64,000 bases of DNA from Thermodesulfobacteriota bacterium (GCA_040753795.1 JBFMDX010000006.1:1-64000), one strand, 5' to 3'. Numbered from the stretch's first letter, positions 51,279 to 61,395 are shown. A program made the numbers and translations. Notes: a model not told the origin generated them from the letters alone.

Positions 51279-54200
51279 ATGAAGCTGTTCTTGGCCGGTA
51301 GAACCGCATGCTCTTTTTATCTGTCTGTTTTCTGTTTTATCGTTTGGGTGCTTCCGGCCAATGCCCGTCAGAGTCTTGACGTCGATAACCACTTTTCAAA
51401 ATATCCGCTCGGAAAACACATCTCCATTTTTGAGGACAAGAACAACCGCTGCGTTATCAGCGAGATTGTTTCCGCGGATACCGACGGCCAATTCATCCCG
51501 AGCACCCGGTCGATACCCTCTTACGGGTTTTCACAATCCACCTTCTGGGTCCGGTTTGACGCCACCAACATCACCGAGGAGACGCTGCCGCTGATCATCG
51601 AAAGCCACTGGCCCCATCATGACCTGATGGAATTCTACCTCTTCAGCAACGGAAGCCTCATCAAAAAAGAAATTCAGGGTGATCATCTGCCCTTCAACTC
51701 CCGGGTACAAAAATATATAAACCCGATATTCCCTTTTCAAATGGCTGCCCGGACCAGCTACACCGCTTACCTGAAAATCAAATCAAAAGCATCCATGATA
51801 CTGGATTTCGTTCTCTGGGAACCCGAAGTTTTTTCCATTCATGCGATTCACACCCATTCTCTCTTCGGCCTCTATTACGGTGCCGTCCTGATCATGATTC
51901 TTTACAATCTGTTCATCTTTTTCGGTATCCAGGAAAAAATATATTACCTTTATTATGTCTTGTTTATCAGCAGCCTTCTCCTGATCCAGATGTCACTGGA
52001 CGGCTTTGCTTACGCTTATCTGTGGCCGTCTCATCCGACCTGGGCCAGTCAATGCGTCAATATTTTCGTTTTCAGCGGGGTATTCTGGGGAACGCTGTTC
52101 TGCCAGAAATTCTTAAACACCCGTGCCAACGCGCCCCGTCACAATCTGTTACTAAACATCCTGGCCGTCATCTCTTTTACCGGCATCTGGGCGCTGTTTT
52201 TTACCGACATTCTGATCGCCGGGATGCTGGCTTCGTTTACGGGTATTGTCTTTGCCGTATTATCTTTCCTGGCAGGGCTGACCTGCCTGGTCAAAGGTGT
52301 CCGGGAAGCCCGTTATTTTTTTTCCGCCTCCGTTTTCCTTCTGACCGGCATGATTCTTGTCGCCCTTGGATACGCCGGATTCATTGAGAAAAACTTTCTG
52401 TCAACCTTTGCCATGCATATCGGCACGACCATCCAGGCCCTGCTGCTCTCTTTCGGCCTCGTCGACCGGATCAATAAGCTCAAGCGCGAACACTCCCGGA
52501 TTCAGGAAGCCAACCTGACCATGCAGAAGGAGTTTTCCCGTGATCTCCAACGGGAGATTGAACTGAAAACACTCGACCTGAACCGACAGAAAGTCCAGCT
52601 CGAACAGGCCAACGCGGAGCTTCAAAAAATCAACACCTTGAAATCCAACTTTTTCGCCAACCTCAGCCATGAATTGCGGACCCCGCTGACGCTGATCAGG
52701 GGCTGGACCGATTATATTATCAGCGGCGAACTCGGCCAGATTCCCGACCGGTTGAAAGAAACCATCCGTAAAATCGACACCCAGAATCTGGCCCTTACGG
52801 AAAAAATCAACCACATGCTCAAGCTCTCCAAGTTTGACGCGGGCATGTCCAAAATCGTGCTTCATCATATTGACATGGAAACCACTGTCGCGGGCATCGT
52901 GGCGAACTTCCAGGACCTGGCCACGCACAAAAACATCGCGCTGAATTTTTCATCCCGGTCCGCGATCGGTTCCGTCCTCATGGACAGGGAAAAACTGACG
53001 GACATTCTGAACAATCTGATCCGGAACGCCTATAAATTCACCGAAAATGGTAAAATAGACGTTATTCTCTCCTCGGACGGTAACAAAATGGCCATTGAGG
53101 TCAGAGACACCGGTATCGGCATGAACGAAGAGACCCTTCAAAAGATCTTCCAGCGCTTTCAACAGGGCGACAATGCCCCGGCCCAACTTTTCGAAGGCAC
53201 CGGTCTGGGTCTGGCGATTGTAAAGGAATCCGTCGACCTGCTGCACGGCACCGTAACGGTAACAAGCGCTGAACGGCAGGGGACCGCTTTTACCGTCCAA
53301 ATCCCCTTGGACCTTGGTGAACTTGAACCCGATGCGATTATGGAAAGGCGCCGGCAGGACCGGCGTTCATCTGGCCAGGACAATGGCCCGGAAGACCGGA
53401 GAAGGAATTTGAGAAGAGAGGATGATATCGCCAAAATCAGCGGCGACAATATCATTCAAATTCTGGCCGCGGATGTCAAAACCGGCAACACGGATAAGGT
53501 GACGGTGGTCGAGACGGAGAATGCCCGGGGAAAACTGGTCATCGCCGAGGACAATCTGGCGGTTCAGGCCCTGCTTCAGGCCATCCTGAAAGAATATACC
53601 CTTTACCTGGCGCCGAACGGCCAGCTCGCCTGGGAAACCATCCAGAAAGAGCAGCCGGATCTGATCCTTTCCGACATCATGATGCCGTTGATGGACGGGT
53701 ATTCCCTGGTTGAGAACATCAAGTCCGACAAAAACACGAAAAACATTCCCATTATTCTGATCACTGCCTCCGCCAATAAAACCGACCGGATAAAAGGCCT
53801 GCAACTGGGAGCCGATGACTTTCTGACCAAACCGTTCCACCACCTGGAGCTTAAGGCCCGCGTCAACAACGTCATCAGCCTGCGCAAACTCTACCGGGAA
53901 AAACTGCGTTCCGAGCAGCTGGAAATCTTTCTGATGGTCCTGGCCTCCGCGATTGAGTCAAAAGACAAGTACACCGGCGGCCATGTGGAGCGGGTGGCCA
54001 ATTACGCCCGCGACCTGGCACAGAAAATGCGGTTGCCGGAAGACAAGATCAATGAAATTTACCTGGGGACCATTGTCCATGATATCGGCAAAATCGGCAT
54101 TCGCGACGATGTGCTGAACAAGGCGGGCAGGCTCACGGAAGATGAACTCCGGCATATTCAGGAGCATCCGGTTATCGGTAAAGAGCTTCTCTCGAAACTG

Positions 54201-54509
54201 GAGTTGCTGCCTGCCGCCGTCAATATCGCCTTTGGCCACCAGGAAAAATGGGACGGGACCGGGTATCCCCGGAAATTGAAAGGCCGGGATATCCCCATCG
54301 AGGCGAGAATATCGACGGTGGCCGATTTCTGGGACGCCATTACGTCCGACCGGCCCTATCGGCGGGCAATCCCGGTCGGTGAGGCAGCGGAAATCATGAG
54401 ACAGGAAAGAGGCAGGACGTTCGACCCGGAACTCCTTGACGCGTTCATGGATAATAATGAAAAGCTTTACCTGAAATACTTGGCCACCGGACAAATGCAA
54501 AGCGTGTAA
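51279..54509 (+). CDS. 7TM-DISM hybrid histidine kinase with REC and HD-GYP output
   Basis: A 1076-residue inner-membrane sensor. Signal peptide, then a 7TMR-DISMED2 periplasmic domain (~35-165), seven membrane helices (7TMR-DISM, ~185-400), a coiled coil, HisKA with H464 (NLSHELRTP), and HATPase (NNLIRNAYKF, DTGIGMNEET, GTGLGLAIVKE). A charged linker (MERRRQDRRSSG) leads to a receiver domain with D799 (LSDIMMPLMDG) and an HD-GYP domain (HDIGK at ~934, KWDGTGYP near 992), both catalytically intact. It should sense an external carbohydrate-like ligand and control c-di-GMP hydrolysis by phosphorelay. Followed 52 bases later by a PilZ protein, a likely c-di-GMP receptor. Confidence 0.9.
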   Translation: MKLFLAGRTACSFYLSVFCFIVWVLPANARQSLDVDNHFSKYPLGKHISIFEDKNNRCVISEIVSADTDGQFIPSTRSIPSYGFSQSTFWVRFDATNITEETLPLIIESHWPHHDLMEFYLFSNGSLIKKEIQGDHLPFNSRVQKYINPIFPFQMAARTSYTAYLKIKSKASMILDFVLWEPEVFSIHAIHTHSLFGLYYGAVLIMILYNLFIFFGIQEKIYYLYYVLFISSLLLIQMSLDGFAYAYLWPSHPTWASQCVNIFVFSGVFWGTLFCQKFLNTRANAPRHNLLLNILAVISFTGIWALFFTDILIAGMLASFTGIVFAVLSFLAGLTCLVKGVREARYFFSASVFLLTGMILVALGYAGFIEKNFLSTFAMHIGTTIQALLLSFGLVDRINKLKREHSRIQEANLTMQKEFSRDLQREIELKTLDLNRQKVQLEQANAELQKINTLKSNFFANLSHELRTPLTLIRGWTDYIISGELGQIPDRLKETIRKIDTQNLALTEKINHMLKLSKFDAGMSKIVLHHIDMETTVAGIVANFQDLATHKNIALNFSSRSAIGSVLMDREKLTDILNNLIRNAYKFTENGKIDVILSSDGNKMAIEVRDTGIGMNEETLQKIFQRFQQGDNAPAQLFEGTGLGLAIVKESVDLLHGTVTVTSAERQGTAFTVQIPLDLGELEPDAIMERRRQDRRSSGQDNGPEDRRRNLRREDDIAKISGDNIIQILAADVKTGNTDKVTVVETENARGKLVIAEDNLAVQALLQAILKEYTLYLAPNGQLAWETIQKEQPDLILSDIMMPLMDGYSLVENIKSDKNTKNIPIILITASANKTDRIKGLQLGADDFLTKPFHHLELKARVNNVISLRKLYREKLRSEQLEIFLMVLASAIESKDKYTGGHVERVANYARDLAQKMRLPEDKINEIYLGTIVHDIGKIGIRDDVLNKAGRLTEDELRHIQEHPVIGKELLSKLELLPAAVNIAFGHQEKWDGTGYPRKLKGRDIPIEARISTVADFWDAITSDRPYRRAIPVGEAAEIMRQERGRTFDPELLDAFMDNNEKLYLKYLATGQMQSV

Positions 54510-54561
54510 TATTGCCCTTGTACAAGGATGGAAGGGGTATAAAAAGGGAGATATTACGAAT

Positions 54562-56262
54562 ATGACCGACCATTTTGAGGAGATCAGAAAAGCCCGGAGA
54601 AAAAGTGTTAAACAGACAAGGTGCCGGTTTGAGAATTCATCCGACAGCTACCCGGTGCATGATCTGTCGGTGAAAGGATTTTCCTTCCTGTGCGAAAAGG
54701 GGAAATGCTTTTTTGACAAGAACCTGTCGCTAAACAACATTGTTTTTCTCGATGCGGAGGGGAAAAAAATCATCGAGGCATCGGGGACCGTGGTCTACGC
54801 CAGAAATTTCGACAACGTCAACATGAAAGTCGGCGCCTCTTTTGTGACCAACAAAGTCGTGCATTCCCTTCTGGGGAGAATAAGAGCCTCCCGTTATATG
54901 CCGACCATCCAGATGAACGCCTTTATCCGGGATATGGAAACCACCTCCGGTGAAACCATCAGCGGACTGGTGGCCGACTATACCCCGTCGTCCATCCGGC
55001 TGACGTTCCCGTACGAACGGCCTGACGGCATGAGCCCGGGAGACAGAGTCCATCTGGTGATCGAGTCCCTCGGGAATGTCCTGCTGGACGACACTGCCCA
55101 TGTCATTCGGAAAAAGCAAGACGGGACCGAACTGATTCTTCAATTCTCAAAAAAATTTCTTGACGTGCCCTATATTGAAAATATCTCGGAAACCGTTAAA
55201 GACCGGGAAGAAGCGCAGACCTGGCTCGAAGCATTGAGACAGTACGACGATGTTTCCGACGACTTCAAGGCCCTGATATCAGACTGGCGGATGTATATGG
55301 CACGCCTGAGGCAGCGGCTTGACGCCGAAAGCGTCAAAAAAAGGTACCGGGAAACCGAGGAACAGATCTTTTTCTTAAAAGAAATCGAACCATTCGTGAA
55401 GCAGGATATGTTCACCTTCATCCAGCGGCTGAATGCCATAACCGATCCCCTGGACAGAAAGCAGAGCCTCCTTTTTAAACAGTATTTCCGGGAAAACATG
55501 GAGCCCTTTTTGCGGACCTCTCCGTTTGTGGCCTCCGTTATTGATAAAGACAGGGGATATGCCGGTAACTTTGAAATCATCAAACAGTTTTTCGATGACC
55601 CCTACAAGGGGGACACGCTTTTCGGAAAAATGATCAACCGGCTGGCCTTGAGCCTGGATGCCGTTACCGCCCACCAGGACCGGATCAATTTCCTTTACGA
55701 CACCATTGTGACCATGTATCAGGAAAGCAGAGGCCCGTTTTCTCTTTTTGCCCTGGGCTCCGGGCCGGGCGAGGAAATCTTGAGATTCGTGGAGCAGACG
55801 GATTTTACTCCCGAGAAACCGGTCCGGGCCGCCCTGCTTGACATGGATGCGTTCGCGCTGGTCGACTTTAAAGACCACCTTCAGTATCTGGACGTGAGCC
55901 ACCTTGACCTGGTCACGATCAACCGCAATCTCCTGAACATCCTGGTGGGCCGGGATAAGGACCCCGTCGACGCCAAATACGCGCTCACCTACTGCGCCGG
56001 CATGTTCGATTATTTTTCTAAAAAGGTCTGCAAGCGGATCATCCGCTACATGATGGGGCACACCGATCCGGGAGGCGTCATCATCGTCACCAACGTCCAC
56101 AGGAACTGCTTCGCCAGAGCGTTTATGGATTACGGCGGCGAATGGGAGTTGATTCTCCGGGACGAGGCGGACATGATTGACATGGTGCCGGAAGGGTATT
56201 CGCATGATATCTTCCGCGATGAAAAAGGCGCCAATATCTACCTGAAAATATATATGCCGTAA
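54562..56262 (+). CDS. PilZ domain fused to an EF/3-OH-PAME-type methyltransferase
   Basis: A 566-residue protein. The N-terminal ~110 residues hold a PilZ domain with RKARRKS (basic c-di-GMP motif) and DLSVKG, matching D-x-S-x-x-G, so it should bind c-di-GMP. A second PilZ-like beta region may occupy ~115-205. The C-terminal ~330 residues resemble methyltransferases annotated as extracellular factor 3-hydroxypalmitic acid methyl ester synthases (PhcB-related): DRGYAGNFEIIKQFF, GDTLFGKMINRLAL, and the SAM loop FALGSGPGEEILRF. SD GGGAGA precedes the ATG. Likely reads the c-di-GMP level set by the kinase/HD-GYP upstream. The substrate is inferred from family naming only. Confidence 0.72.
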   Translation: MTDHFEEIRKARRKSVKQTRCRFENSSDSYPVHDLSVKGFSFLCEKGKCFFDKNLSLNNIVFLDAEGKKIIEASGTVVYARNFDNVNMKVGASFVTNKVVHSLLGRIRASRYMPTIQMNAFIRDMETTSGETISGLVADYTPSSIRLTFPYERPDGMSPGDRVHLVIESLGNVLLDDTAHVIRKKQDGTELILQFSKKFLDVPYIENISETVKDREEAQTWLEALRQYDDVSDDFKALISDWRMYMARLRQRLDAESVKKRYRETEEQIFFLKEIEPFVKQDMFTFIQRLNAITDPLDRKQSLLFKQYFRENMEPFLRTSPFVASVIDKDRGYAGNFEIIKQFFDDPYKGDTLFGKMINRLALSLDAVTAHQDRINFLYDTIVTMYQESRGPFSLFALGSGPGEEILRFVEQTDFTPEKPVRAALLDMDAFALVDFKDHLQYLDVSHLDLVTINRNLLNILVGRDKDPVDAKYALTYCAGMFDYFSKKVCKRIIRYMMGHTDPGGVIIVTNVHRNCFARAFMDYGGEWELILRDEADMIDMVPEGYSHDIFRDEKGANIYLKIYMP

Positions 56263-56283
56263 CACGATGGGAGGAGAGGAATC

Positions 56284-57210
56284 ATGAGACTGTTAACGCG
56301 ATCGGATTTTGACGGTCTGGGATGTGCGGTATTGTTGAAGGAAGTAGGTGTTATCGACGACATCAAATTTGTTCATCCCAAGGATGTTCAGGACGGGAAA
56401 GTCGCGGTTAATGAAAACGATGTACTGGCCAACGTCCCCTATGTCAAGGGTTGCGGGCTCTGGTTTGACCATCACTCCAGCGAAAGCGAACGCAAGGAGT
56501 ACGGTGAGTTTAAAGGTGCCTGCGATCCATCCGCCCCCAGCGCCGCCAGGGTGATCTATGAGTATTACGGCGGCGCGATAAAATTCTCCAGCATCCATTT
56601 TACGGAGCTGGTCAACGCCGTTGACAAGGCCGATACCGCCGACTTTACGGTCGATGAAATTTTAGAACCCAGGGGATGGTGCCTGCTTTCTTTTATCATG
56701 GACCCCCGTACCGGACTCGGCCGTTACAAGGACTACCGGATAAGTAATTATCAGTTGATGATGGAACTGATTGACCACTGCCGGTCCAGGACCATAGATG
56801 AAATCCTGGCCCTGGAAGATGTCCAGCAGAGAATCCGCCGGTATTTCAAGCAGGAAGAACAGTTCCAGGAGATGTTAAAAGACACGGCGGTCATTCGTGA
56901 AAACGTCGTCGTGGCCGATCTCCGGGATCAGGATGAAATTTATACAGGCAATCGCTTTATCCTTTACGCCTGGTTCCCGGACCAGAACATTTCCGTGCAG
57001 ATCATGTGGGGACTGAATAAACAGAACGTGGTGGTGACCTGCGGCCACAGCATCATCAATCGGACCTGCAAAACGGATGTGGGCTCCCTGATGCTCAAGT
57101 ACGGCGGCGGCGGCCATCACAAAGTCGGCACCTGCCAGCTTCCCATCGACAGCGCCGACAGGTCCATTGAGGAAATCATTTCCCGGATAATCGCTGATAA
57201 CAAAATTTGA
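56284..57210 (+). CDS. DHH-family phosphoesterase
   Basis: A 308-residue DHH/DHHA1 phosphoesterase. Motifs: RSDFDGLGCA (I), WFDHHSSE (the DHH motif), an aspartate in AVDKADTADF, and the C-terminal GGGGHHKVGTC (DHHA1). It may hydrolyse nanoRNA, c-di-nucleotide products or polyphosphate; the context next to c-di-GMP genes suggests nucleotide turnover such as pGpG, by inference only. It lies 21 bases after the PilZ gene with SD GGGAGGAGAGG. Confidence 0.82.
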   Translation: MRLLTRSDFDGLGCAVLLKEVGVIDDIKFVHPKDVQDGKVAVNENDVLANVPYVKGCGLWFDHHSSESERKEYGEFKGACDPSAPSAARVIYEYYGGAIKFSSIHFTELVNAVDKADTADFTVDEILEPRGWCLLSFIMDPRTGLGRYKDYRISNYQLMMELIDHCRSRTIDEILALEDVQQRIRRYFKQEEQFQEMLKDTAVIRENVVVADLRDQDEIYTGNRFILYAWFPDQNISVQIMWGLNKQNVVVTCGHSIINRTCKTDVGSLMLKYGGGGHHKVGTCQLPIDSADRSIEEIISRIIADNKI

Positions 57211-57226
57211 GCACAGGAAAAACTCC

Positions 57227-58024
57227 ATGGCCCTCACGGCGTCAGCCATTTTCAGGGATATCGAACAAATCAGAAACCTTGCGCCCCTGATCCACAACAT
57301 CACCAACTACGTGGTCATGAACACCACGGCCAACGCGCTTCTGGCCATCGGCGCCTCGCCGGTCATGGCTCATGGGCTGCCGGAAGTGGCGGACATGGCC
57401 GGAATCGCCGCTGCCCTGGTCATCAACATCGGTACCTTAAGCGACACCTGGATAGAGGCCATGTTCCGGGCGGCCAGTAAAGCCGGCTTCCGGGGAATCC
57501 CCATCGTTCTGGATCCGGTAGGGGCGGGCGCCACGCCGTACCGGACGCGGACGGCCGGAGATTTGCTGCGAAAGGCCAGGCCTTCCATCATTCGGGGGAA
57601 TGGATCGGAGATCCTGGCCCTGTGCGAGGCGGGCGCGGCTACCAGGGGCGTCGACAGCACCAGCTCATCTGACCAGGCCGTTCATGCGGCTCAGCGCCTG
57701 GCCCATCAGTTTTCCTGCGTGGTCTGCGTCACCGGCGCCGTTGATTATATCGTGTCCGACCGGGCCGTCATCAAAGTCAACAACGGCCATCCCCTGATGC
57801 CGCGGGTAACAGGCCTGGGGTGCTCGGCCTCGGCCCTCTGCGGGGCCTTTGCCGCGGTCAACCCCGACTATGGCATGGCCGCGGCCCATGCCATGGCCGT
57901 CATGGGAATTGCCGGGGAAATGGCCGCAGAGACCTCTCCGGGCCCGGGCAGTTTTCAGGTCAACTTCATTGATGCCCTCTACCGGATCGGGCAACCCGAC
58001 ATTGAACAGCGGCTGAAAGCATGA
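57227..58024 (+). CDS. thiM: hydroxyethylthiazole kinase, ThiM
   Basis: A 265-residue ThiM. Conserved segments: PLIHNITNYVVMNTTANALLAIGASPVMAH, GIPIVLDPVGAGATP, IRGNGSEI, and the anion-hole region TGLGCSASALCGAF. It phosphorylates hydroxyethylthiazole in thiamine salvage. It is the last gene of the kinase/PilZ/DHH run (16 bases after DHH); no ThiE/ThiD or TPP riboswitch is seen, so its presence in this operon looks incidental. Confidence 0.9.
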   Translation: MALTASAIFRDIEQIRNLAPLIHNITNYVVMNTTANALLAIGASPVMAHGLPEVADMAGIAAALVINIGTLSDTWIEAMFRAASKAGFRGIPIVLDPVGAGATPYRTRTAGDLLRKARPSIIRGNGSEILALCEAGAATRGVDSTSSSDQAVHAAQRLAHQFSCVVCVTGAVDYIVSDRAVIKVNNGHPLMPRVTGLGCSASALCGAFAAVNPDYGMAAAHAMAVMGIAGEMAAETSPGPGSFQVNFIDALYRIGQPDIEQRLKA

Positions 58025-58051
58025 ACGTGGGCCATGGACGTCATTAGCCGC

Positions 58052-59056
58052 CTATAGCACGGTGATGGTGTTCTTGCCCCTGTCCTTGCTGCTGTAAAGG
58101 GCGTTGTCGGCCAGTTGCAGCAGGCCTTTCTGGTCCGGGGCGTCTTGAGGGTAACTGGCAATACCGAAGCTGGCGCTGATACCGATGTCAAGGCCCTCCT
58201 CCCGCAGAAAAACCGTGTTGCCGAAGGTCTCCCTTATCCGCTTCACCTTGACAAAAGCAGCCGTTTTGTCCTGTTCCGGAAGGATGATGACAAACTCATC
58301 GCCCCCGTAATGAATCAGCCGGTCCTGCGGATCCATGCCGGCGACCAGAGTGGCGGCCACCTCTTTTAGCATTTTACTGCCAAGCTGATGCCCGTGCCTG
58401 TCCACCACCGCCTTGAAGTCATCCAGGTCCAGAAATACCAGGGAAACCTCACGTCCGTCGCCGATCGCCCGGGCCAGATAGTCATGCATGAAACGGGTGT
58501 TGTAACAGCCGGTAACATCGTCGGTAATCACCAGACGATTGATTTCCTCGTAAACGCGGGCATTGACGATGCCGATGGCGGTAAAATCCGCCAGGATCGA
58601 CAGGATCGGCTGAAAGTCATCCTCAAAAAGGGAAGTATCCTGGGGATTGATCACCTCCAGAACACCGATAACACGATCATGAACTTTTAACGGCACACAG
58701 ATAACCGATTCGGTTTTAAATCCCGTCAGGGCGTCGATGTGGGGATTGAAGCGGGGGTCTCTGTTGACACGGTCCCGCACGAAAATAGGCTCGCCGGTCA
58801 GCGCCACCCTGCCGGCGATACCCTCCCCCAGCCTAATCCGATGATCCTTTATCAGGTCCCGGTCCAGGCCCATGACCAGGGCAAAGGTCAGTTCTCCCCT
58901 TTCATGATCAAGAAGATATAAGGTCCAGTTGCTGGCTTGAATCAGCTCGCTGATCCGTTTAAGGATAACGGTGGTAATCTGCTCCATGTTCGCGGCCGAG
59001 GTGACGGCCTTGCCGATTTCGACACAGTTCATCAACTGGCGGGCATAAGAAGACAT
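58052..59056 (-). CDS. GAF-GGDEF diguanylate cyclase
   Basis: A 334-residue cytoplasmic protein. The N-terminal GAF domain (~20-165; IRLGEGIAGRVALTGEPIFV) senses a small molecule. The GGDEF domain has the active-site YGGDEFVII (~256) intact, with the DDVTGCYNTRF entry motif, so it should make c-di-GMP. No RxxD inhibitory site is obvious before GGDEF. It converges on thiM. Upstream, 59057-59266 holds no gene I recognise. Confidence 0.88.
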   Translation of the reverse strand: MSSYARQLMNCVEIGKAVTSAANMEQITTVILKRISELIQASNWTLYLLDHERGELTFALVMGLDRDLIKDHRIRLGEGIAGRVALTGEPIFVRDRVNRDPRFNPHIDALTGFKTESVICVPLKVHDRVIGVLEVINPQDTSLFEDDFQPILSILADFTAIGIVNARVYEEINRLVITDDVTGCYNTRFMHDYLARAIGDGREVSLVFLDLDDFKAVVDRHGHQLGSKMLKEVAATLVAGMDPQDRLIHYGGDEFVIILPEQDKTAAFVKVKRIRETFGNTVFLREEGLDIGISASFGIASYPQDAPDQKGLLQLADNALYSSKDRGKNTITVL

Positions 59057-59266
59057 CTGATACGGCTCCGGGCAAGCGGTTGCCTTAAGGGAAACCTACA
59101 ACGTTATTCTTTCCGCTTATCACATTTTCCAGTGGTTTTCAAACCCTATCCTGGTTTGGTTCTGGCTTTCCGCGGATCCGTGCAATAACCATCATGGCCT
59201 GGGCCATATCAGGGGCACCGAACGGCGGATCACGATTCACCCCGATTCACCTCGGACGGTCTGGTG

Positions 59267-59425
59267 TCAGGGTTGCGCATAAAGGAATGGCGCAATGCCC
59301 TGGGACTGGGAAAAAAGCGCCACCATGCCGACCAGCAATACGATAATGGCAATCGGTATCAACCAGAGTTTTTTGTTTTTCCCCAGGTAATCAAAGAACT
59401 CCCTGACCAGATTCGCCGGTGTCAT
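59267..59425 (-). CDS. DUF5989 small membrane protein
   Basis: A 52-residue protein: MTPANLVREFFDYLGKNKK, one TM (LWLIPIAIIVLLVGMVALF), then SQSQGIAPFLYAQP. This is the DUF5989 pattern (charged helix, TM, APF[IL]Y tail), a peptide found next to SxtJ, SGNH and carbamoyltransferase genes. The true start is the ATG at 59425, after CCAAAGGAGG; longer readings begin inside the upstream gene. Confidence 0.8.
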   Translation of the reverse strand: MTPANLVREFFDYLGKNKKLWLIPIAIIVLLVGMVALFSQSQGIAPFLYAQP

Positions 59426-59468
59426 TTCAGCCTCCTTTGGATATGCTCGTGGGCATGAATAGAACGCC

Positions 59469-61328
59469 CTATTCAACCGGGTCGCCATGCTTGTCGATCC
59501 GCGCCATGAGGTCTTCTCTGGCGTTTTCCCCCGTAAAAGCAGCGACCTCGTCATAGATCATTTTCAGTTTATCGGAAAGCAGATACGCCGTTTCATAATC
59601 GGCAATGATTTCGCCGATATCTTTCGTAAAAGTTTTTTTGAATCGGGCCCGGATCAGATAAGGCCGGTAATTTCCCGGGTATATCCACTGGTACAGATCC
59701 AGATATTGTCGGCCCTCCTCAATACGGCCCTGGTTGACATTCAACGCCGCCAGGATAACCGGATAATCCATTTTCTTTGACTGGGAATCCTGGAGTATTT
59801 TGACCATCTGCGGGTCAACATCCGCCTCGGTCAGTCCGTCCACATCTTCCCGGTGGTAAGGGATCAGCATCTGATTATAGGGAGAATGCTCCCGTAATGA
59901 GCTCATGGTTCGATAAACCTGGGTCCGGCAAGCCGGCAGACAATGAATCACCTGATCGATCAAGACGTCGTCCCGATAAAAATCCGTGACGTTGCCCTTC
60001 TCCGCCTCGTTAAACTTGAAGATATCGGCGATCCGCTCCGCCAGGATCCGACTGACCAGCCGCTGACCCGCCTGGGTAAAATGCACATGATCGATAAAGA
60101 ATTCGTTTCCGAAGGCGGCTTCTCCGTTCAATTGCGCCATGATCTCTCCCAGGGGGATCAGGCACAATCCGGGATTGTCCGATGAATGGTCACGGCAGTA
60201 ATCGCGCAAGCTTTTCAACAGGACCTCCTTGGCCCTGAAAGGGATGGCGTCCAGTTCCCTGGCGGCGATAAAATCAGCGCGATCCGTTTTCCCCGTTAAT
60301 TTTTTCCGGGCCAGGGCATCAAGATAACGGACGTTGGCGTTGCCGTCGACCTGTTCCCGTGACATCCGCTCCTGGTAAAAAGACGCCAGATCCTGAACCT
60401 TTCCGCTCTTGACGACGGCGGCATAATCTTGAATAAAATCTTTAAAATCGTCATCCTTCTCGCCGGAAAACGGCGGCATATCATAAATATTGCTGACCGG
60501 CTCGATGATGATCACCGGGATATTGTGCCGCCGGTACTGCTTTACAATGGCATCGATGTTTTTGACGAAATTAACGGCCACTTCCCGGTCCATTTCAGGC
60601 TTCAGCGGTATGCGCTGCTGACTGAACTGTTCCTCCATTAGCGTGGCATACTCCGGGGGCGGGTGAATCATGTTCCGGAGGTTGAACAAAAACTGAAAAA
60701 TGCGGATTTCCGCCAGGGCCAGATAAAGAGTTTTGGTAACATAATTTCCACCGGTGGTGGCGCTGATCGTTCCGTAATAATCATTATGTCCGGCGTAAAT
60801 GACCAGAAAATCCGGCTGATAGGCCAAAATCTTGGATGCCATATCCCTGACGCAATAACTGGTAATGGCGCTTAGCCCCAGGTTGATCGTTTCCACTTTT
60901 TCGTATTTGCCGCCGGCCGCCAGGGCCAGTTCGGTCATTTTACCGAACGATTGATTGGGCTGATACGGAAACCCCTGGGCAGTCGACTCTCCGACGATAA
61001 AACCCCGCAGTGTCGCGGCGGCCTTTTCCCGGGAAAATTTGTTGACTGACATCATATCCGGAACCGTGTCCGGTCTGGTCAGCGCCCGGCGGGGGTAATA
61101 TTTTTTAAACAGATTAACGTTGGTTATATAGGTGTCTTCCAGATAACGGGGAGATATAAACGGACGGGTGTCAATGCCATAGCCGGCGACCCGCAACCCG
61201 ATTTCGGTCAGAACAAGAATAATGACGATCAGTAAACAGAAGATCATGTTGAAAAGCGCCTTTTTCCCGGCGCTGATCTTCTCTCCGGCGTTATGCGATC
61301 CGGCGTGAAATACCGGTTCTTTATCCAT
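59469..61328 (-). CDS. membrane-anchored SGNH/GDSL hydrolase (1), large
   Basis: A 619-residue protein with one N-terminal TM (~28-48) and an extracytoplasmic SGNH hydrolase domain: FIVGESTAQGF (block I, ~110), YAGHNDYYG (block III, ~183) and DHVHFTQAGQ (block V, ~413). Ser113-type nucleophile in GES. Residues ~480-619 form a helical C-terminal region. Such enzymes add or remove acyl or carbamoyl groups on surface glycans. Followed 43 bases later by DUF5989, preceded by a second SGNH gene, making a small operon. Confidence 0.8.
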   Translation of the reverse strand: MDKEPVFHAGSHNAGEKISAGKKALFNMIFCLLIVIILVLTEIGLRVAGYGIDTRPFISPRYLEDTYITNVNLFKKYYPRRALTRPDTVPDMMSVNKFSREKAAATLRGFIVGESTAQGFPYQPNQSFGKMTELALAAGGKYEKVETINLGLSAITSYCVRDMASKILAYQPDFLVIYAGHNDYYGTISATTGGNYVTKTLYLALAEIRIFQFLFNLRNMIHPPPEYATLMEEQFSQQRIPLKPEMDREVAVNFVKNIDAIVKQYRRHNIPVIIIEPVSNIYDMPPFSGEKDDDFKDFIQDYAAVVKSGKVQDLASFYQERMSREQVDGNANVRYLDALARKKLTGKTDRADFIAARELDAIPFRAKEVLLKSLRDYCRDHSSDNPGLCLIPLGEIMAQLNGEAAFGNEFFIDHVHFTQAGQRLVSRILAERIADIFKFNEAEKGNVTDFYRDDVLIDQVIHCLPACRTQVYRTMSSLREHSPYNQMLIPYHREDVDGLTEADVDPQMVKILQDSQSKKMDYPVILAALNVNQGRIEEGRQYLDLYQWIYPGNYRPYLIRARFKKTFTKDIGEIIADYETAYLLSDKLKMIYDEVAAFTGENAREDLMARIDKHGDPVE

Positions 61329-61395
61329 CCTGCCCCCCCCGATTGATCACAATTTACTAAGGATAAGGATAAAATTTGCTTGCCGGTTCATCGCC

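Noticed and set aside
57227-58024. TPP riboswitch control of thiM
   Set aside because: The gene begins 16 bases after the DHH gene with no room for a riboswitch, and none is visible in the leader of the run.
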